The position numbers and the translations under genes are program-made. Below, in pieces: positions 28,416-37,520 of a DNA stretch of 64,000 bases (its first letter is position 1; every line of letters starts with the position of its first letter). Source of the DNA: G965212025 sp965237985. Lineage in GTDB: Bacteria; Pseudomonadota; Gammaproteobacteria; Poriferisulfidales; Oxydemutatoraceae. The notes below the pieces were generated by a model. That model saw only the letters and a list, made by a program, of their open reading frames with translations. It was not told the DNA's origin and ran no database searches. Location: NCBI GenBank assembly GCA_965237985.1, contig OZ250161.1:1488001-1552000 (forward strand), in the 5' to 3' direction.

Positions 28416-28744
28416 TTGATTTTCTCCCTTTGCTGGGAGGGTACCTGTCTGGTTCCATTTCCGCTGCTGTGTTGCTGAGCAGAGTGCTGGGGTTTCCCGA
28501 TCCGCGCCATTGTTGGGGCCGGGAACCCGGAGACAACCAATGTCTCCCGCCTGGCAGGCAAAGAAGTTGCTTTCCTGATTTTGTGTTTCGATATGGCAAA
28601 AGCATTGATTCCCATGTGGATCGTGGCGGCCTTGGTGGAGCCTTTGTATCCGTTTCATCACGGTTGCGGAATCTGTTGCTGATGAGGGGGCGGCACCATC
28701 GCGGGAAAGTGTTTGGAGGCGAAAAGGTGAAGTGTTTGCCATAA
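28403..28744 (+). pseudogene. broken plsY 5' copy 3
   Basis: It has the same 113-residue product as copy 2. Its TAA lies inside GTGTTTGCCATAA, whose GTG is the start of the real plsY, so the copies and the gene form a chain of overlapping frames. Confidence 0.75.
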
Positions 28745-29325
28745 TTGATTTTCTCCCTTTGCTGGGAGGGTACCTGTCTGGTTCCATTTCCGCTGCTGTG
28801 TTGCTGAGCAGAGTGCTGGGGTTTCCCGATCCGCGCCATGTTGGGTCAGGGAACCCGGGGACAACCAATGTCTCCCGCCTGGCAGGCAAAGAAGTTGCTT
28901 TCCTGACTTTGTGTTTTGATGTGGCAAAAGCATTGATTCCCATGTGGATCGTGGCGGCCTTGGGCTTTGGTCACTCACTGGTTCTGCTCACCGGCTGTGC
29001 AGCTTTTGTGGGACATTTGTATCCGTTCTATCACGGCTTCAAAGGAGGCAAGGGTGTTGCTTCTTTCGCCGGGTTTTTGTTGTATGCAAACCCCTTTGCG
29101 GCACAGATCTGGGCCCTTTCTTGGTTGGCCATTTTGTTGTTGAGTCGTTTCGTGTCACTTGCCAGCATCCTGGCACCATTGTCGGTTATTGTTGTGTTGT
29201 TGTGGGATGGTGGTTCTTCTTTAACAACTGTTTTGGTGACGGTAATGTCGGTCTTGGTGGTTTGGCGTCATGAGGGAAACATCAGGAAAATGCTGTGCGG
29301 GACTGAGGGGCGTATTTTTTCGTAG
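28732..29325 (+). CDS. plsY: glycerol-3-phosphate acyltransferase PlsY
   Basis: PlsY is the membrane enzyme that transfers the acyl group of acyl-phosphate to glycerol-3-phosphate in phospholipid synthesis. It is 197 residues with about five hydrophobic segments. The three conserved motifs are present: GSGNPGTTNVSR, the GHLYPFYHGFKGGKGVA block, and VWRHEGNIRKM near the end. The start is GTG with GGAGG and AAGGTGA upstream. It is the only intact copy after three broken 5' copies and overlaps the tail of the convergent tsaD by 44 bases. Confidence 0.94.
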   Translation: MFAIIDFLPLLGGYLSGSISAAVLLSRVLGFPDPRHVGSGNPGTTNVSRLAGKEVAFLTLCFDVAKALIPMWIVAALGFGHSLVLLTGCAAFVGHLYPFYHGFKGGKGVASFAGFLLYANPFAAQIWALSWLAILLLSRFVSLASILAPLSVIVVLLWDGGSSLTTVLVTVMSVLVVWRHEGNIRKMLCGTEGRIFS

Positions 29326-30349
29326 GATTTATTCTCGCGGTCGGGCTTAATGGTGGCAGGGTGTTTAAAGGCCAGCGAGGTCGTGGCTGTGGCCACCGGT
29401 CTGGTGCCTGTCCGCCACTGAGTCGCATCAGACCGGCGTATGCGATCATGACCCCGTTGTCCGTGCAAAAATTTTCCCGCGGCAAAAAAACATCAGTGCC
29501 TTTTTCTTCCAATGCGACAAGACGGGCACGCAAATCTTCGTTGGCACTGACCCCACCGGCGACGACCAGGCGTTTTAATCCGGTGGTTCTCAATCCCCGT
29601 TCCAGTTTGCACATCAGGCTGTCGATCACTGCTTCCTGGAATGCCAGTGCCATGTCAGCGCGTGATTGCAGGTCGTGGCAATGGCTCTGTATCATTCGGA
29701 ATGTTTCAGTTTTCAGTCCGCTGAAACTGAAATCGAGCCCCGGTCTGCGGGTCATCGGTCGCGGCAAAGTAAATTGTCCTTTGCGGCCCTTTTTCGCCAA
29801 GTGCATGATTTTTGCTCCCCCCGGATAACCCAACCCCAGGCACCGGGCGACTTTATCAAACGCTTCCCCTGCCGCATCGTCCAATGTTTCTCCTAGCAGC
29901 TTGTAAACTCCCTGGGTTTTGACTTCAAGAAGTTGCGTGTGTCCCCCGGATACCAGTAAAGCAAGATAGGGAGGACGCAAGGTCGGAGCATCCAGCATGG
30001 GAGAAAGGAGGTGTGCTTCCAAGTGATGGATGCCGATTGCCGGCAAGTCAAGTGCCCACGCCAGACCATGTCCAAATATGGCGCCGGTCAACAAGGCGCC
30101 GGCAAGTCCGGGGCCAGCGGTATAGGCAATGGCATCGATGGAGTCCAGGCGGTGCGGTGTCAGTGCTTCTTCCAGCACAGGAATCAGCCGCCGAACGTGG
30201 TCGCGTGCCGCCAGCTCAGGAACGACCCCGCCGTGTGGTGCGTGTAACTTTGCCTGGCTGTACAGGGCCTCACCGACCACGCCGTGTTCTGTGTCCACGA
30301 TGCCTGCTGCGGTTTCGTCGCAAGAGGTTTCAATACCAAGTACGCGCAC
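29282..30349 (-). CDS. tsaD: tRNA N6-adenosine threonylcarbamoyltransferase TsaD
   Basis: TsaD transfers threonylcarbamoyl to A37 of ANN-decoding tRNAs with TsaB and TsaE. The chosen GTG gives MRVLGIETSCDETAAG; upstream frame sequence lies in yggT and is not conserved. ASKHA-type motifs are SCDETA, metal ligands HHLEAH, LLVSGGHTQLL, GEAFDKVARCLGLGYPGG, VAGGVSANEDLR and the CTDNGVMIAYAG block. The product is 355 residues with a nonconserved tail of about 20 residues beyond ARPRWPL-type sequence, which overlaps plsY. It is last in the dsbB-proC-yggT-tsaD run. Confidence 0.95.
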   Translation of the reverse strand: MRVLGIETSCDETAAGIVDTEHGVVGEALYSQAKLHAPHGGVVPELAARDHVRRLIPVLEEALTPHRLDSIDAIAYTAGPGLAGALLTGAIFGHGLAWALDLPAIGIHHLEAHLLSPMLDAPTLRPPYLALLVSGGHTQLLEVKTQGVYKLLGETLDDAAGEAFDKVARCLGLGYPGGAKIMHLAKKGRKGQFTLPRPMTRRPGLDFSFSGLKTETFRMIQSHCHDLQSRADMALAFQEAVIDSLMCKLERGLRTTGLKRLVVAGGVSANEDLRARLVALEEKGTDVFLPRENFCTDNGVMIAYAGLMRLSGGQAPDRWPQPRPRWPLNTLPPLSPTARINPTKKYAPQSRTAFS

Positions 30350-30381
30350 TTTCAGGTTCGCATATTCAGCGTGGTTTATCG

Positions 30382-30939
30382 TTATGGGGCCAGGGAATGA
30401 ATCAGGATCAGCACCATGTACAGCCCCACCAGCGCCACCATAGGACTGAAATCCAGAGCTCCGGTACGCGGGATCATTCTGCGTATCTGGCTGAGAAGCG
30501 GGTCGGTCAAGCCACGTAACAGGCTGAGAACAGGGTTCGCTTGGGACTGAGCGGAACTGGTAAACCAACTGCTGACTGCCAAGATGATGAGAGCAATAAT
30601 GTAGATGTAAACCAAAGTTTCAAATAGCCTGGCAAGTGCGGAAATTGCCAGAACAAGAATTCCGTATTCGAGATCAAGCAACTGGGCGATGACAAATAGT
30701 TCCAGTATTTTTGCAAGGTAGGCAAGCCCCCAGCAACCGAAATCAATGCGGCCCACAAAAGGTGCCACGGGCCTTACCAAGCGTAAAATCGGGTTGGTGA
30801 TGGTGAAAATTGACTGCGATATGGGGTTGTAAAAACTTGCTCCGGTAAAAGCCAGGACTGCACGCAGAAGAAAGAAAAAAGCAGCGAGTGAAAAAAACAG
30901 ATCTGCCAGCAGCACGATGATGTTGTTCAGAGCATTCAT
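30382..30939 (-). CDS. yggT: YggT family membrane protein
   Basis: The 185-residue protein has two YggT halves, each a hydrophobic pair around a conserved segment (NPISQSIFTITNPILRLVRP in the first, NPVLSLLRGLTDPLLSQIRR in the second). The family is linked to osmotic or cell-envelope functions, and its biochemistry is unclear. The ATG overlaps the proC stop as ATGA, the usual proC-yggT coupling. The frame upstream of this ATG is not conserved. Confidence 0.92.
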   Translation of the reverse strand: MNALNNIIVLLADLFFSLAAFFFLLRAVLAFTGASFYNPISQSIFTITNPILRLVRPVAPFVGRIDFGCWGLAYLAKILELFVIAQLLDLEYGILVLAISALARLFETLVYIYIIALIILAVSSWFTSSAQSQANPVLSLLRGLTDPLLSQIRRMIPRTGALDFSPMVALVGLYMVLILIHSLAP

Positions 30940-31766
30940 GGCGTTTCTGACCCAGCACCGCATTGCCTGGAAATTTCTCGAGCGCGGTGCGCGGCAGCCT
31001 GTACTGCATTTTTAAACAGCTCGTCTATTTGTCCCCGCTCGAGGACCGCAATGCCTTTTTCTGTGGTGCCTTGGGGAGAAGTAATTTGCCGACGGAGAGT
31101 TTTCAGCTCGGCGGTTTCAGCCAGCGCAGCACTGCCAAGTGCTGTTTTTAGAACCAGTTGGTGTGCCAGATCACGCTCAAGACCAAGTTCGCAGGCGGCT
31201 TTTTCCAAGGCTTCCAGAATGCGAAAAAAATAAGCCGGACCGCTCCCGGAAACCGCTGTTATCAGATCCATCAGTGCTTCTTTTTCAATCCAGTAGACAT
31301 CGCCTACAGCAGAAAAGATTTGTTTGCAGAGAGATTTTTGGTCCTCGCTGACGTGGGTATTGCGGCACAGCGCGCTTACTCCCTTGCCAAGGATTATTGG
31401 CAGGTTGGGCATGCAACGCACTAGGGGCAATTCGCGTTCCAACCAGCCTGACATGGATGTCAGCGTAATTCCGGCAGCCAGGGTGACCAGCATTGTGCGT
31501 TGGTTGGGCAACGAGGTACTGATTTCTTTGCAGACACCGGCAATTTCCCCAGGCTTGACGCACAGCAGGACGATGTTGCATTTTGAAATTGCTGTGACGT
31601 TGTTTCGTGAAGCCACAACTTTCGGAAAATGGTTGCGGAATGTCTCCAGTGAAGAAGAGCTGCGCGTGGTTGCGAAAATATCTCCCGCTGCCCAGCCAGC
31701 ATCAAGCAGACCTCTGGTGATGGCGGTACCGATGTTTCCGGCACCAATGATGGCAAGCCGTGTCAC
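30936..31766 (-). CDS. proC: pyrroline-5-carboxylate reductase ProC
   Basis: ProC makes proline from pyrroline-5-carboxylate. It is 276 residues with a GTG start, the Rossmann motif IIGAGNIGTAITRGLL, VKPGEIAGV, RCMPNLPIILGKGVSALC, and the catalytic and dimer block AVSGSGPAYFFRILEAL followed by TSPQGTTEKGIAVLE. It overlaps dsbB by 4 bases (GTGA) and yggT by 4 (ATGA), so the operon is translationally coupled. Confidence 0.95.
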   Translation of the reverse strand: MTRLAIIGAGNIGTAITRGLLDAGWAAGDIFATTRSSSSLETFRNHFPKVVASRNNVTAISKCNIVLLCVKPGEIAGVCKEISTSLPNQRTMLVTLAAGITLTSMSGWLERELPLVRCMPNLPIILGKGVSALCRNTHVSEDQKSLCKQIFSAVGDVYWIEKEALMDLITAVSGSGPAYFFRILEALEKAACELGLERDLAHQLVLKTALGSAALAETAELKTLRRQITSPQGTTEKGIAVLERGQIDELFKNAVQAAAHRAREISRQCGAGSETP

Positions 31767-32290
31767 CTCGCTCCCTGCGTTTTTTTATTCGGGGTGCCAA
31801 GCAGACTTAATGTGGCAAGGGTGCAAAGGACAATGAACAACAGCAGGGTTTGTTGTGGAATAGTGAGCCCGGCAAAGGTCCAGAGAACTTTGGTACACTG
31901 AGCGGAAGTTGTGAATATGGTTTCCAATGTTTCCAGCATCGGAAAATTTTCCAGCATGTAGCCGAGACCGGGAATGCAGTCGGGAACTGCATCAGCCGGC
32001 TGGCTCTGCAGATATATATGTCGACCGGCAACGGCAATCCCTGAAGTGGATAAGAGGATGTTCACTGTCGCGTAGATGCGCTGTCCGCCAAGTGTGCCCT
32101 GATTGTGTACCAGTCCGACAAGCGAAACCACCGCAATGAAGGCAAACAACAAACGGTCAATGATGCAGAGATGACAAGGTTCCAGACCGAGGTGCAGTTC
32201 CATAAAGAAGTACGAGAACAACAGGGCGAGGACACACAGGGTCAGGCTTAAAAACTGTAAAAAGCGAAACGAGAACAGGAGAGACGCCAT
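31763..32290 (-). CDS. dsbB: disulfide bond formation protein DsbB
   Basis: DsbB reoxidises periplasmic DsbA and passes electrons to quinone. It is 175 residues with four membrane helices. The first periplasmic cysteine pair is in EPCHLC. The second pair is in VPDCIPG and SAQCTKV. Both redox pairs are therefore intact. It heads the dsbB-proC-yggT-tsaD operon. DsbA is not in the window; the type IVb pilus encoded downstream contains Cys pairs that may need this system (inference). Confidence 0.93.
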   Translation of the reverse strand: MASLLFSFRFLQFLSLTLCVLALLFSYFFMELHLGLEPCHLCIIDRLLFAFIAVVSLVGLVHNQGTLGGQRIYATVNILLSTSGIAVAGRHIYLQSQPADAVPDCIPGLGYMLENFPMLETLETIFTTSAQCTKVLWTFAGLTIPQQTLLLFIVLCTLATLSLLGTPNKKTQGAR

Positions 32291-32367
32291 GATCGCTTGC
32301 CGCTATGCGCAACCGGACCCCCGGTTTCTCACCGTGGCCACGTCGGAAAGCGCAATCGCTTCCCGTG

Positions 32368-33489
32368 TCAATCCCAACTGAGTGCGCCGCCGGTCTGGTA
32401 TTCGGTGACCCGGGTTTCAAAGAAATTCTTTTCTTTTTTCAGATCCAAAATCTCCGACATCCAAGGGAAGGGGTTGGTGACGCCCGGGAACAGTTCTTCA
32501 AGCCCAATTTGCACGCAACGTCGGTTTGCGATGAACTGAACGTATTGCCCGAACAGACCGGCGTTCATGCCCAGCATGGGGCGCGGCATGGTATCTTCCG
32601 CATACATTTGTTCGTGTTTCGCGCCGTCGAAAATGATCTCACGAGCTTCCTGTTTGGCATCCTCGTTCCACAGATGCGGGTTTTCCTGCTTGATCTGGTT
32701 GATGACGTCGATGCCAAAATTCAGGTGCATAGATTCGTCGCGCATGATGTACTGGAATTGTTCGGCAACTCCGGTCAGTTTGTTACGCCTTCCCATGGAA
32801 AGGATCTGAGCAAAGCCCACGTAAAAGAAAATTCCTTCAAAAACAACATAGAACGCGATCAGATCCCTGAGCAGGAGCCGGTCATTTTTTTCGGTTCCAG
32901 TTTTGAAGTTGGGGTCGCCCAGATTTTGCGTGAAAGGCAAGGCCCACTCTACTTTGCGTGCGACTGAAGGCAACTCTCGGTACATGTTGAAAATTTCAGC
33001 CTCATCCATGCCGAGCGACTCAATGCAGTATTGATAGGCATGGGTGTGCACCGCTTCTTCAAAGGCCTGCCGCAACAGATACTGCCGACATTCTGGATTC
33101 GTAATGTGGCGATAAACCGCGAGGACCAGATTATTGGCAACAAGGGAGTCCGCGGTGGAAAAAAACCCCAGATTTCGCTTGACCACGCGGCGTTCGTCTT
33201 CCGTCAGACCCGTCGCACTTTTCCAAAGCGTAATATCAGCACTCATGTTGATTTCCTGTGGCATCCAGTGGTTGTTGCAGGCAATTAAATATTTTTTCCA
33301 TGCCCACTCGTATTTGAAAGGCACAAGCTGATTTAAGTCGGCGCGGCAGTTGATAATTTTCTTGTCATCCACCTGGATCCGGCGCGCGCCTATTTCCAGT
33401 GCTTCCAGCCCGGTGCGGCCTTCATGCTCAATTCCGGGTGGTAATGCATGCTGAGGCTTCGAATTTTGGAGATGCCAATCAATCTGCAT
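32368..33489 (-). CDS. nrdB: class Ia ribonucleotide reductase small subunit NrdB
   Basis: NrdB holds the di-iron tyrosyl radical that starts ribonucleotide reduction. It is 373 residues. Iron ligands and the radical Tyr are conserved: D114 (STADSLV), E145 and H148, Y152 (EAVHTHAYQY), then FEGIFFYVGFA and the RDESMHLNFG pair. The C-terminal region is rich in aromatic and acidic residues (EYQTGGALSWD) and would bind the large subunit. A strong AGGAGG precedes the ATG. nrdA normally lies next to it but is not in the flanks visible here. Confidence 0.95.
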   Translation of the reverse strand: MQIDWHLQNSKPQHALPPGIEHEGRTGLEALEIGARRIQVDDKKIINCRADLNQLVPFKYEWAWKKYLIACNNHWMPQEINMSADITLWKSATGLTEDERRVVKRNLGFFSTADSLVANNLVLAVYRHITNPECRQYLLRQAFEEAVHTHAYQYCIESLGMDEAEIFNMYRELPSVARKVEWALPFTQNLGDPNFKTGTEKNDRLLLRDLIAFYVVFEGIFFYVGFAQILSMGRRNKLTGVAEQFQYIMRDESMHLNFGIDVINQIKQENPHLWNEDAKQEAREIIFDGAKHEQMYAEDTMPRPMLGMNAGLFGQYVQFIANRRCVQIGLEELFPGVTNPFPWMSEILDLKKEKNFFETRVTEYQTGGALSWD

Positions 33490-33768
33490 GACTATGTCCT
33501 CCTGGTTAAATGAAAAGAATGGTGTTCAACCAAGAAAACGCGCTTTGAAAAAAGGTTGGTTCCATGACCGCGGGTCTGAGGCCGCCAGTTCCCAAGCTAG
33601 GTGCCGATGTGTCAACCGGGGCATCTTCAACTCGTTCAAACAAACTCTCATACGCAGAAACTGCAAGAAAATTTATGGAATGACACTCCCTGCAAAGGCA
33701 TTCCTCGGGCGCAAGCCTACACCAAAAGGTATTCAGGTGCAAGGCGAAACGAGATGACAATCCGCTTT

Positions 33769-35946
33769 TTAGCTCTGAAGCTGCGAAGACAGGCCGACAT
33801 TTTCCTGTGCCTCGGAATTCACCGTCAGATGGAAAATCTGCTGACCGGCACCGTCAAGAGAACCGGAAAAATCATCAATCGGTGCAAAGCCTTTTCCGTC
33901 TCGCCAATCTTGAGATGGACCTGCCTCAATGTCGCTTGCCAGTCGGTAGTAGGCTGCGGGTGCAGAACGAATGTCCTGCAACTGACACAAGGTGACAATC
34001 TGCCAGGGAGCGCTTTCGCTCCCCGAACCCGTTGCCGACGCCAAGGTTTCCCCTTCGCACTGCCAGGGGCGGGTGAACACTGGAAATGAAACCGGCAATC
34101 CTTCTCCCGCCTTGTTGTAGGCAACCGCCACCACTTCGTACCTTGTGTCACTTGCCAATCCCGAAAATTCCAGGGTGGCAGATGGCTCTGCATCCTCATG
34201 AACAGACTCCCGTTCCTGCACCAGTTCCGCGCCGGCATACAGTTGTACCCGGTAGCCCAATCCCAGGGAAACTTCAGTGTCTGCATAGCTGTAGGCAGCG
34301 CTCCCAGGAGAATGGCCATAACCATCGTCAATTAGGGTCGCAGCGATTACACGCAGTGAAAATGCCCGTGCCGTTGCCCAAACATCCGGCAATGCTCCAG
34401 GAAGGGCTAGCGGCTAACAGTAATCGTCGTTGCTTCTCCCAGACCATGACGGTTGTATCCTCGCATCGTAATCAGCAAGGAATCACTGCTCCCATATTTG
34501 GCACGGGGGGGGGGGGTGCAACAAATTCCCGCCAATCGTGTAACTCGTGGTTTTCGTCTCCAGAGAATGCCCTGCTATCTCCAGCTAATAGCCGGCATTC
34601 AGGCTGCCGGTTTCCGGGTTGTTCCAACGCGACTCCAGTTCAGCTTCCGAGTTCCACCTCGCCTGCAACCGTACAGGAGCAGCAGGAGGCAGCGGCCGCA
34701 ACGCACGGTGAACAGGAAGGGTCTGTTCGTTGCCGAAATACCAGGTGCGGGTGCTCCAGCCGGAGTAACTGCTCGCTCCCTGACACGCTTCTCCCGGTGC
34801 AAGGGGACACTGCAACTGCGCCAGCGTGCGGGAAAAGTTTCTTCCCGTGCTGCCATCGCCGCTGCCCACGAGCGCGACTGCGCTGCCGCCGTCAAGCGCT
34901 TCCGCCGCATAGTTCGAGGCCATGTCGCCACTTTCGTGATGACCCACCAGAATCCCTACCTGAACATTCCCGACAACCACCCCTGCCGCATAACTGTTGT
35001 GGATATTGCTGTGGAGGCTGGTGTCACCACCCACCAGTCCCCCAACCTGCTCATTCCCACTGACTGACTCGGTCGCATAACTGCTGTGAATGATGGTGCG
35101 GTTTCCCCAATGCTGTTTCCTGACCGCCCCCACCAAGCCGCCCACCTGTCTGTTGCTGCTGACCCTACCAGAGTGGCGTGGCTTCTGTTTATTTTTGAGA
35201 GTTCCAAACTTGCCCCCACCAGTCCGCCCACTTCCTTGCCGTTTATATCACCGATAACGAGACTGTCGCTGTGGCTGTCAACGATGGTGCCGTAGCTGAT
35301 GCCTGCCAGTCCGCCGACCCCGTTGCTCCCTGTTACGCTTCCGCGCGAGTACCCCCGTCGATGGTTCCCGAGTTGTGAGTCCCCACCAGCCCCCCACGTT
35401 GCTCCGTCCCCTCACTGTCGATTGCGTGTGGCTGCGCTGAAGCAAACCTTCATTTGTAGAAATTCAGGCCTGATGGTTTTCCGGGTGCCGCTATCGTGCT
35501 GAACGCACTTCTGCTTTCATGTGGTTCAGCAGGATGGTCGGCGCCCGCCAGGTTGCGGGCAAATGCCTCCAACTCGTAATTTCTCTGCGGCAGCAAGCCG
35601 CTAATCTCAATCTCTGCGACAGCAGCGTCGGCTGGAAAAAAAGTTTCGCTGCTGTGTCGACCGTCTCGTAAAACCACTACATGACCAAAGTCGAGGTTCA
35701 CAGCAGGACCGGCAACAAAGCCAGGCGAAGCTGCAAGTGCATTGACATTCTAAGGAAGGAGGCGCAATCATCATCGCCCGCAGTGGTCAACACCAGACGT
35801 GCTGTGGTTTCTCCCGACACAAGCTCCGTTACCGTCGCCGTACCTGGAACGACCGGCAAATAAAAGTGGCCGACAGCCGGCAGTTTCTCCTCGCACCGTG
35901 CGAACCCGACAGTGTTTGTTTCTTCCTGATCAAAGGCCCCAGTCAT
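33769..35946 (-). pseudogene. GLUG-repeat and fibronectin-III-like surface protein (broken)
   Basis: Minus-strand fragments in several frames encode repeats of the form GGLVG...NSYA.G.V.G (GLUG motif), as in GNEQVGGLVGGDTSLH and HNSYAAGVVVGNVQVG. FN3-like modules occur before and after, for example ATLEFSGLASDTRYEVVAVA. The frames change near 35,700, between 35,150 and 35,450, at a TAG at 34585-34587, at a 12-base C run (34516-34505) and before 34392. The first 80 or so residues (MTGAFDQEETN) have no signal peptide. The gene type suggests a secreted adhesin or S-layer-like protein, now inactive. Confidence 0.7.
34505..34516 (-). repeat. homopolymer of 12 C (coding strand) in the GLUG/FN3 gene
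   Basis: Twelve G on the plus strand follow GCAC. On the coding strand the frame entering the tract (YTIGGNLLHP) leaves it out of frame. The sense frame downstream (KYGSSDSLLITMRGY) is reached only with 11 or 14 C. Such tracts cause slipped-strand phase switching in surface genes. Confidence 0.85.
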
Positions 35947-36096
35947 GGAAGTGTTGAGGTAAGAAATCGCACATCTCTGAATGGGATAAAATGGACATGA
36001 TCCTGTTGTTCGGACGGCTTCGGCACAGATCTTTGAGCCTGGTGCCTGCGCATGCTGCGGTGGCAGTATCAGGTTTTTAGTTGAGAAGAGGTTTCC

Positions 36097-37458
36097 ATGG
36101 CAGTGAGACAAAGCGTTCGTGGGTTGACTGCGTGGCCCGGGCAATTCGAATTACTGCGTGATGCTTTCGCGCGTTTGATGTCCGTAGCGGATGACCGTGG
36201 CTATCAATATCTGGCGGGTATTCACGGTTTGCCACCTCCCCGGTGGTGCAGGCAGGGCAGCTACCTGTTTCTTCCCTGGAACCGCGCCTATCTGTACTAC
36301 TTCGAGTTGGGTTTGCAATCGCGACTGGGTCAAAATCTCATCAGGCAGCCGCCACGAGAGCCGGCTCTGGCTGATGTCGGGATTCCATGGTGGGATTGGA
36401 CTTCAGATAAATCACACCAGACAGGAGTACCATCGGTGTACAGCGATTCCCGTGTAGACGGGCGACCCAACCTACTGGCTTCGGTTCCTGTAATTTTGCC
36501 AGACCGTGTCTTGAAGAAATTAAGAGCGAGAGGAATTAGAGGAGACATCACCGGTGATGATCCTCCGGGAATAGTGCGCAATCCAGGATTGCCAGAAGAA
36601 TTACCGTTGCGTCGTCACGTCGAGAATGTTCTTGCCGCCCCCACCTTCGACGACTTCTCGAACCGAATCGAGGAAGTCAGCAACGAAGTACACGCATGGG
36701 TGGCGGGAAGTATGTCAGATATCAACGTTGCGGCGTTTGACCCGATATTCTGGCCGCATCGTGTCATGATCGATCGCCTTTGGTACCTCTGGCAAAATGG
36801 AGGTCATGGGCGGAACCCGCCGTCAGACCTGATGGGGAAAGTATTGAATCCTTTTCCAATGACAGTGAGGCAGACACTGGATATTCACGTGCTGGGCTAT
36901 GAATACGCCGTGCAGGCTGGTTGGTACAGCAAGAAATCTGTCGGAACAGACGGCGGGCAGGAAGAGGCAAGGGATATGATCGACAAAGCCGCCGGCATCG
37001 AACATCTGGTTTTGGCATTCGTTCCCGGGACGGAACAGGAGACCTCTTTCACTCGCGCAGACCTGGTTTTCACCGGTGTGGACTACAGTGGTCCTTCGTA
37101 CGAGTTGCGGGTATTCCTGAACAACAAAAATGCGGACGACAAAACGCCATGCAGGCCGGAAACTGGTTTTGCCGGGAAATTCACTGTTTTTGGTCAGGGA
37201 GGCTGCTACGGAGATGCCGGACATTGCGAGCTTCCCGATGCACAGTCGGCAGAGGATCGCTACACCCGGCATCCGATTGCTCCCCAGCGGTTTATTGTTC
37301 CTATTACCGAGGCACTTCGAAAGGTGCTCTGTGTCTCGGGTGGAAAGCTGAGAACCATGACTTTCGTTCCTATATCCAAGGCGCCTTTGCGTGTTTCTCA
37401 AGGCCCGACAGCGGGTTTGCTCAAGTATGACAGCGTGATGTTGCAAACCTATCGCTGA
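36097..37458 (+). CDS. tyrosinase-family protein with most copper ligands replaced
   Basis: The 453 residues have the tyrosinase fold signature and C-terminal domain of bacterial tyrosinases. CuA region: H43 (GIHG) is kept. In QGSYLFLPWNRAYLYYFE both usual His are lost: Q53 (CAG) and N62 (AAC). CuB region: S195-N196-x-x-H199 replaces HNxxH, and the HH of FDPIFWPHRVMIDRLW is H221-R222. The surrounding scaffold (FLPW, PWWDWT, FDPIFW, IDRLW) is intact and the frame is open. Later FGQGGCYGDAGHC also has Q where related proteins have H. A GAGAAGAGG site precedes the ATG, and there is no signal peptide. It is probably a pseudoenzyme, or one with altered metal use, rather than a classical phenol oxidase. 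Confidence 0.88.
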   Translation: MAVRQSVRGLTAWPGQFELLRDAFARLMSVADDRGYQYLAGIHGLPPPRWCRQGSYLFLPWNRAYLYYFELGLQSRLGQNLIRQPPREPALADVGIPWWDWTSDKSHQTGVPSVYSDSRVDGRPNLLASVPVILPDRVLKKLRARGIRGDITGDDPPGIVRNPGLPEELPLRRHVENVLAAPTFDDFSNRIEEVSNEVHAWVAGSMSDINVAAFDPIFWPHRVMIDRLWYLWQNGGHGRNPPSDLMGKVLNPFPMTVRQTLDIHVLGYEYAVQAGWYSKKSVGTDGGQEEARDMIDKAAGIEHLVLAFVPGTEQETSFTRADLVFTGVDYSGPSYELRVFLNNKNADDKTPCRPETGFAGKFTVFGQGGCYGDAGHCELPDAQSAEDRYTRHPIAPQRFIVPITEALRKVLCVSGGKLRTMTFVPISKAPLRVSQGPTAGLLKYDSVMLQTYR

Positions 37459-37520
37459 CAGAAATTAACAAGCCATACATCCTGGGTTGAGAAACGGAAG
37501 TCCTGGGTGTCGGGCTTTTT

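Larger units (their letters stand above)
27671..28664 (+). repeat. tandem array of three units (336, 329, 329 bp) carrying the start of plsY
   Basis: Units start TGCGGAATCTGTTGCTG at 27671, 28007 and 28336; a fourth start at 28665 leads into the real plsY. Each unit holds the plsY upstream region, its ribosome site and GTG start, and about 190 bases of coding sequence, then jumps back. The junction lies at a shared ATCACGG present both upstream (about 27664) and inside plsY (about 29030). All three units lack about 45 bases of the genuine gene near the junction. Copies are almost identical (unit 1 has a 7-base insertion), so amplification was recent. Confidence 0.93.

Noticed and set aside
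27629..28615. 328-residue minus-strand frame with internal repeats
   Set aside because: The repeats are those of the plsY array read on the other strand; it has no start signal and no family.
34086..35063. 325-residue proline-rich plus-strand frame
   Set aside because: It is opposite the GLUG/FN3 relic, and its composition is that expected of an antisense frame.
37459..37520. Terminator after the tyrosinase-like gene
   Set aside because: A T-rich stretch is present, but the preceding sequence has direct CCTGGG repeats rather than a stem.
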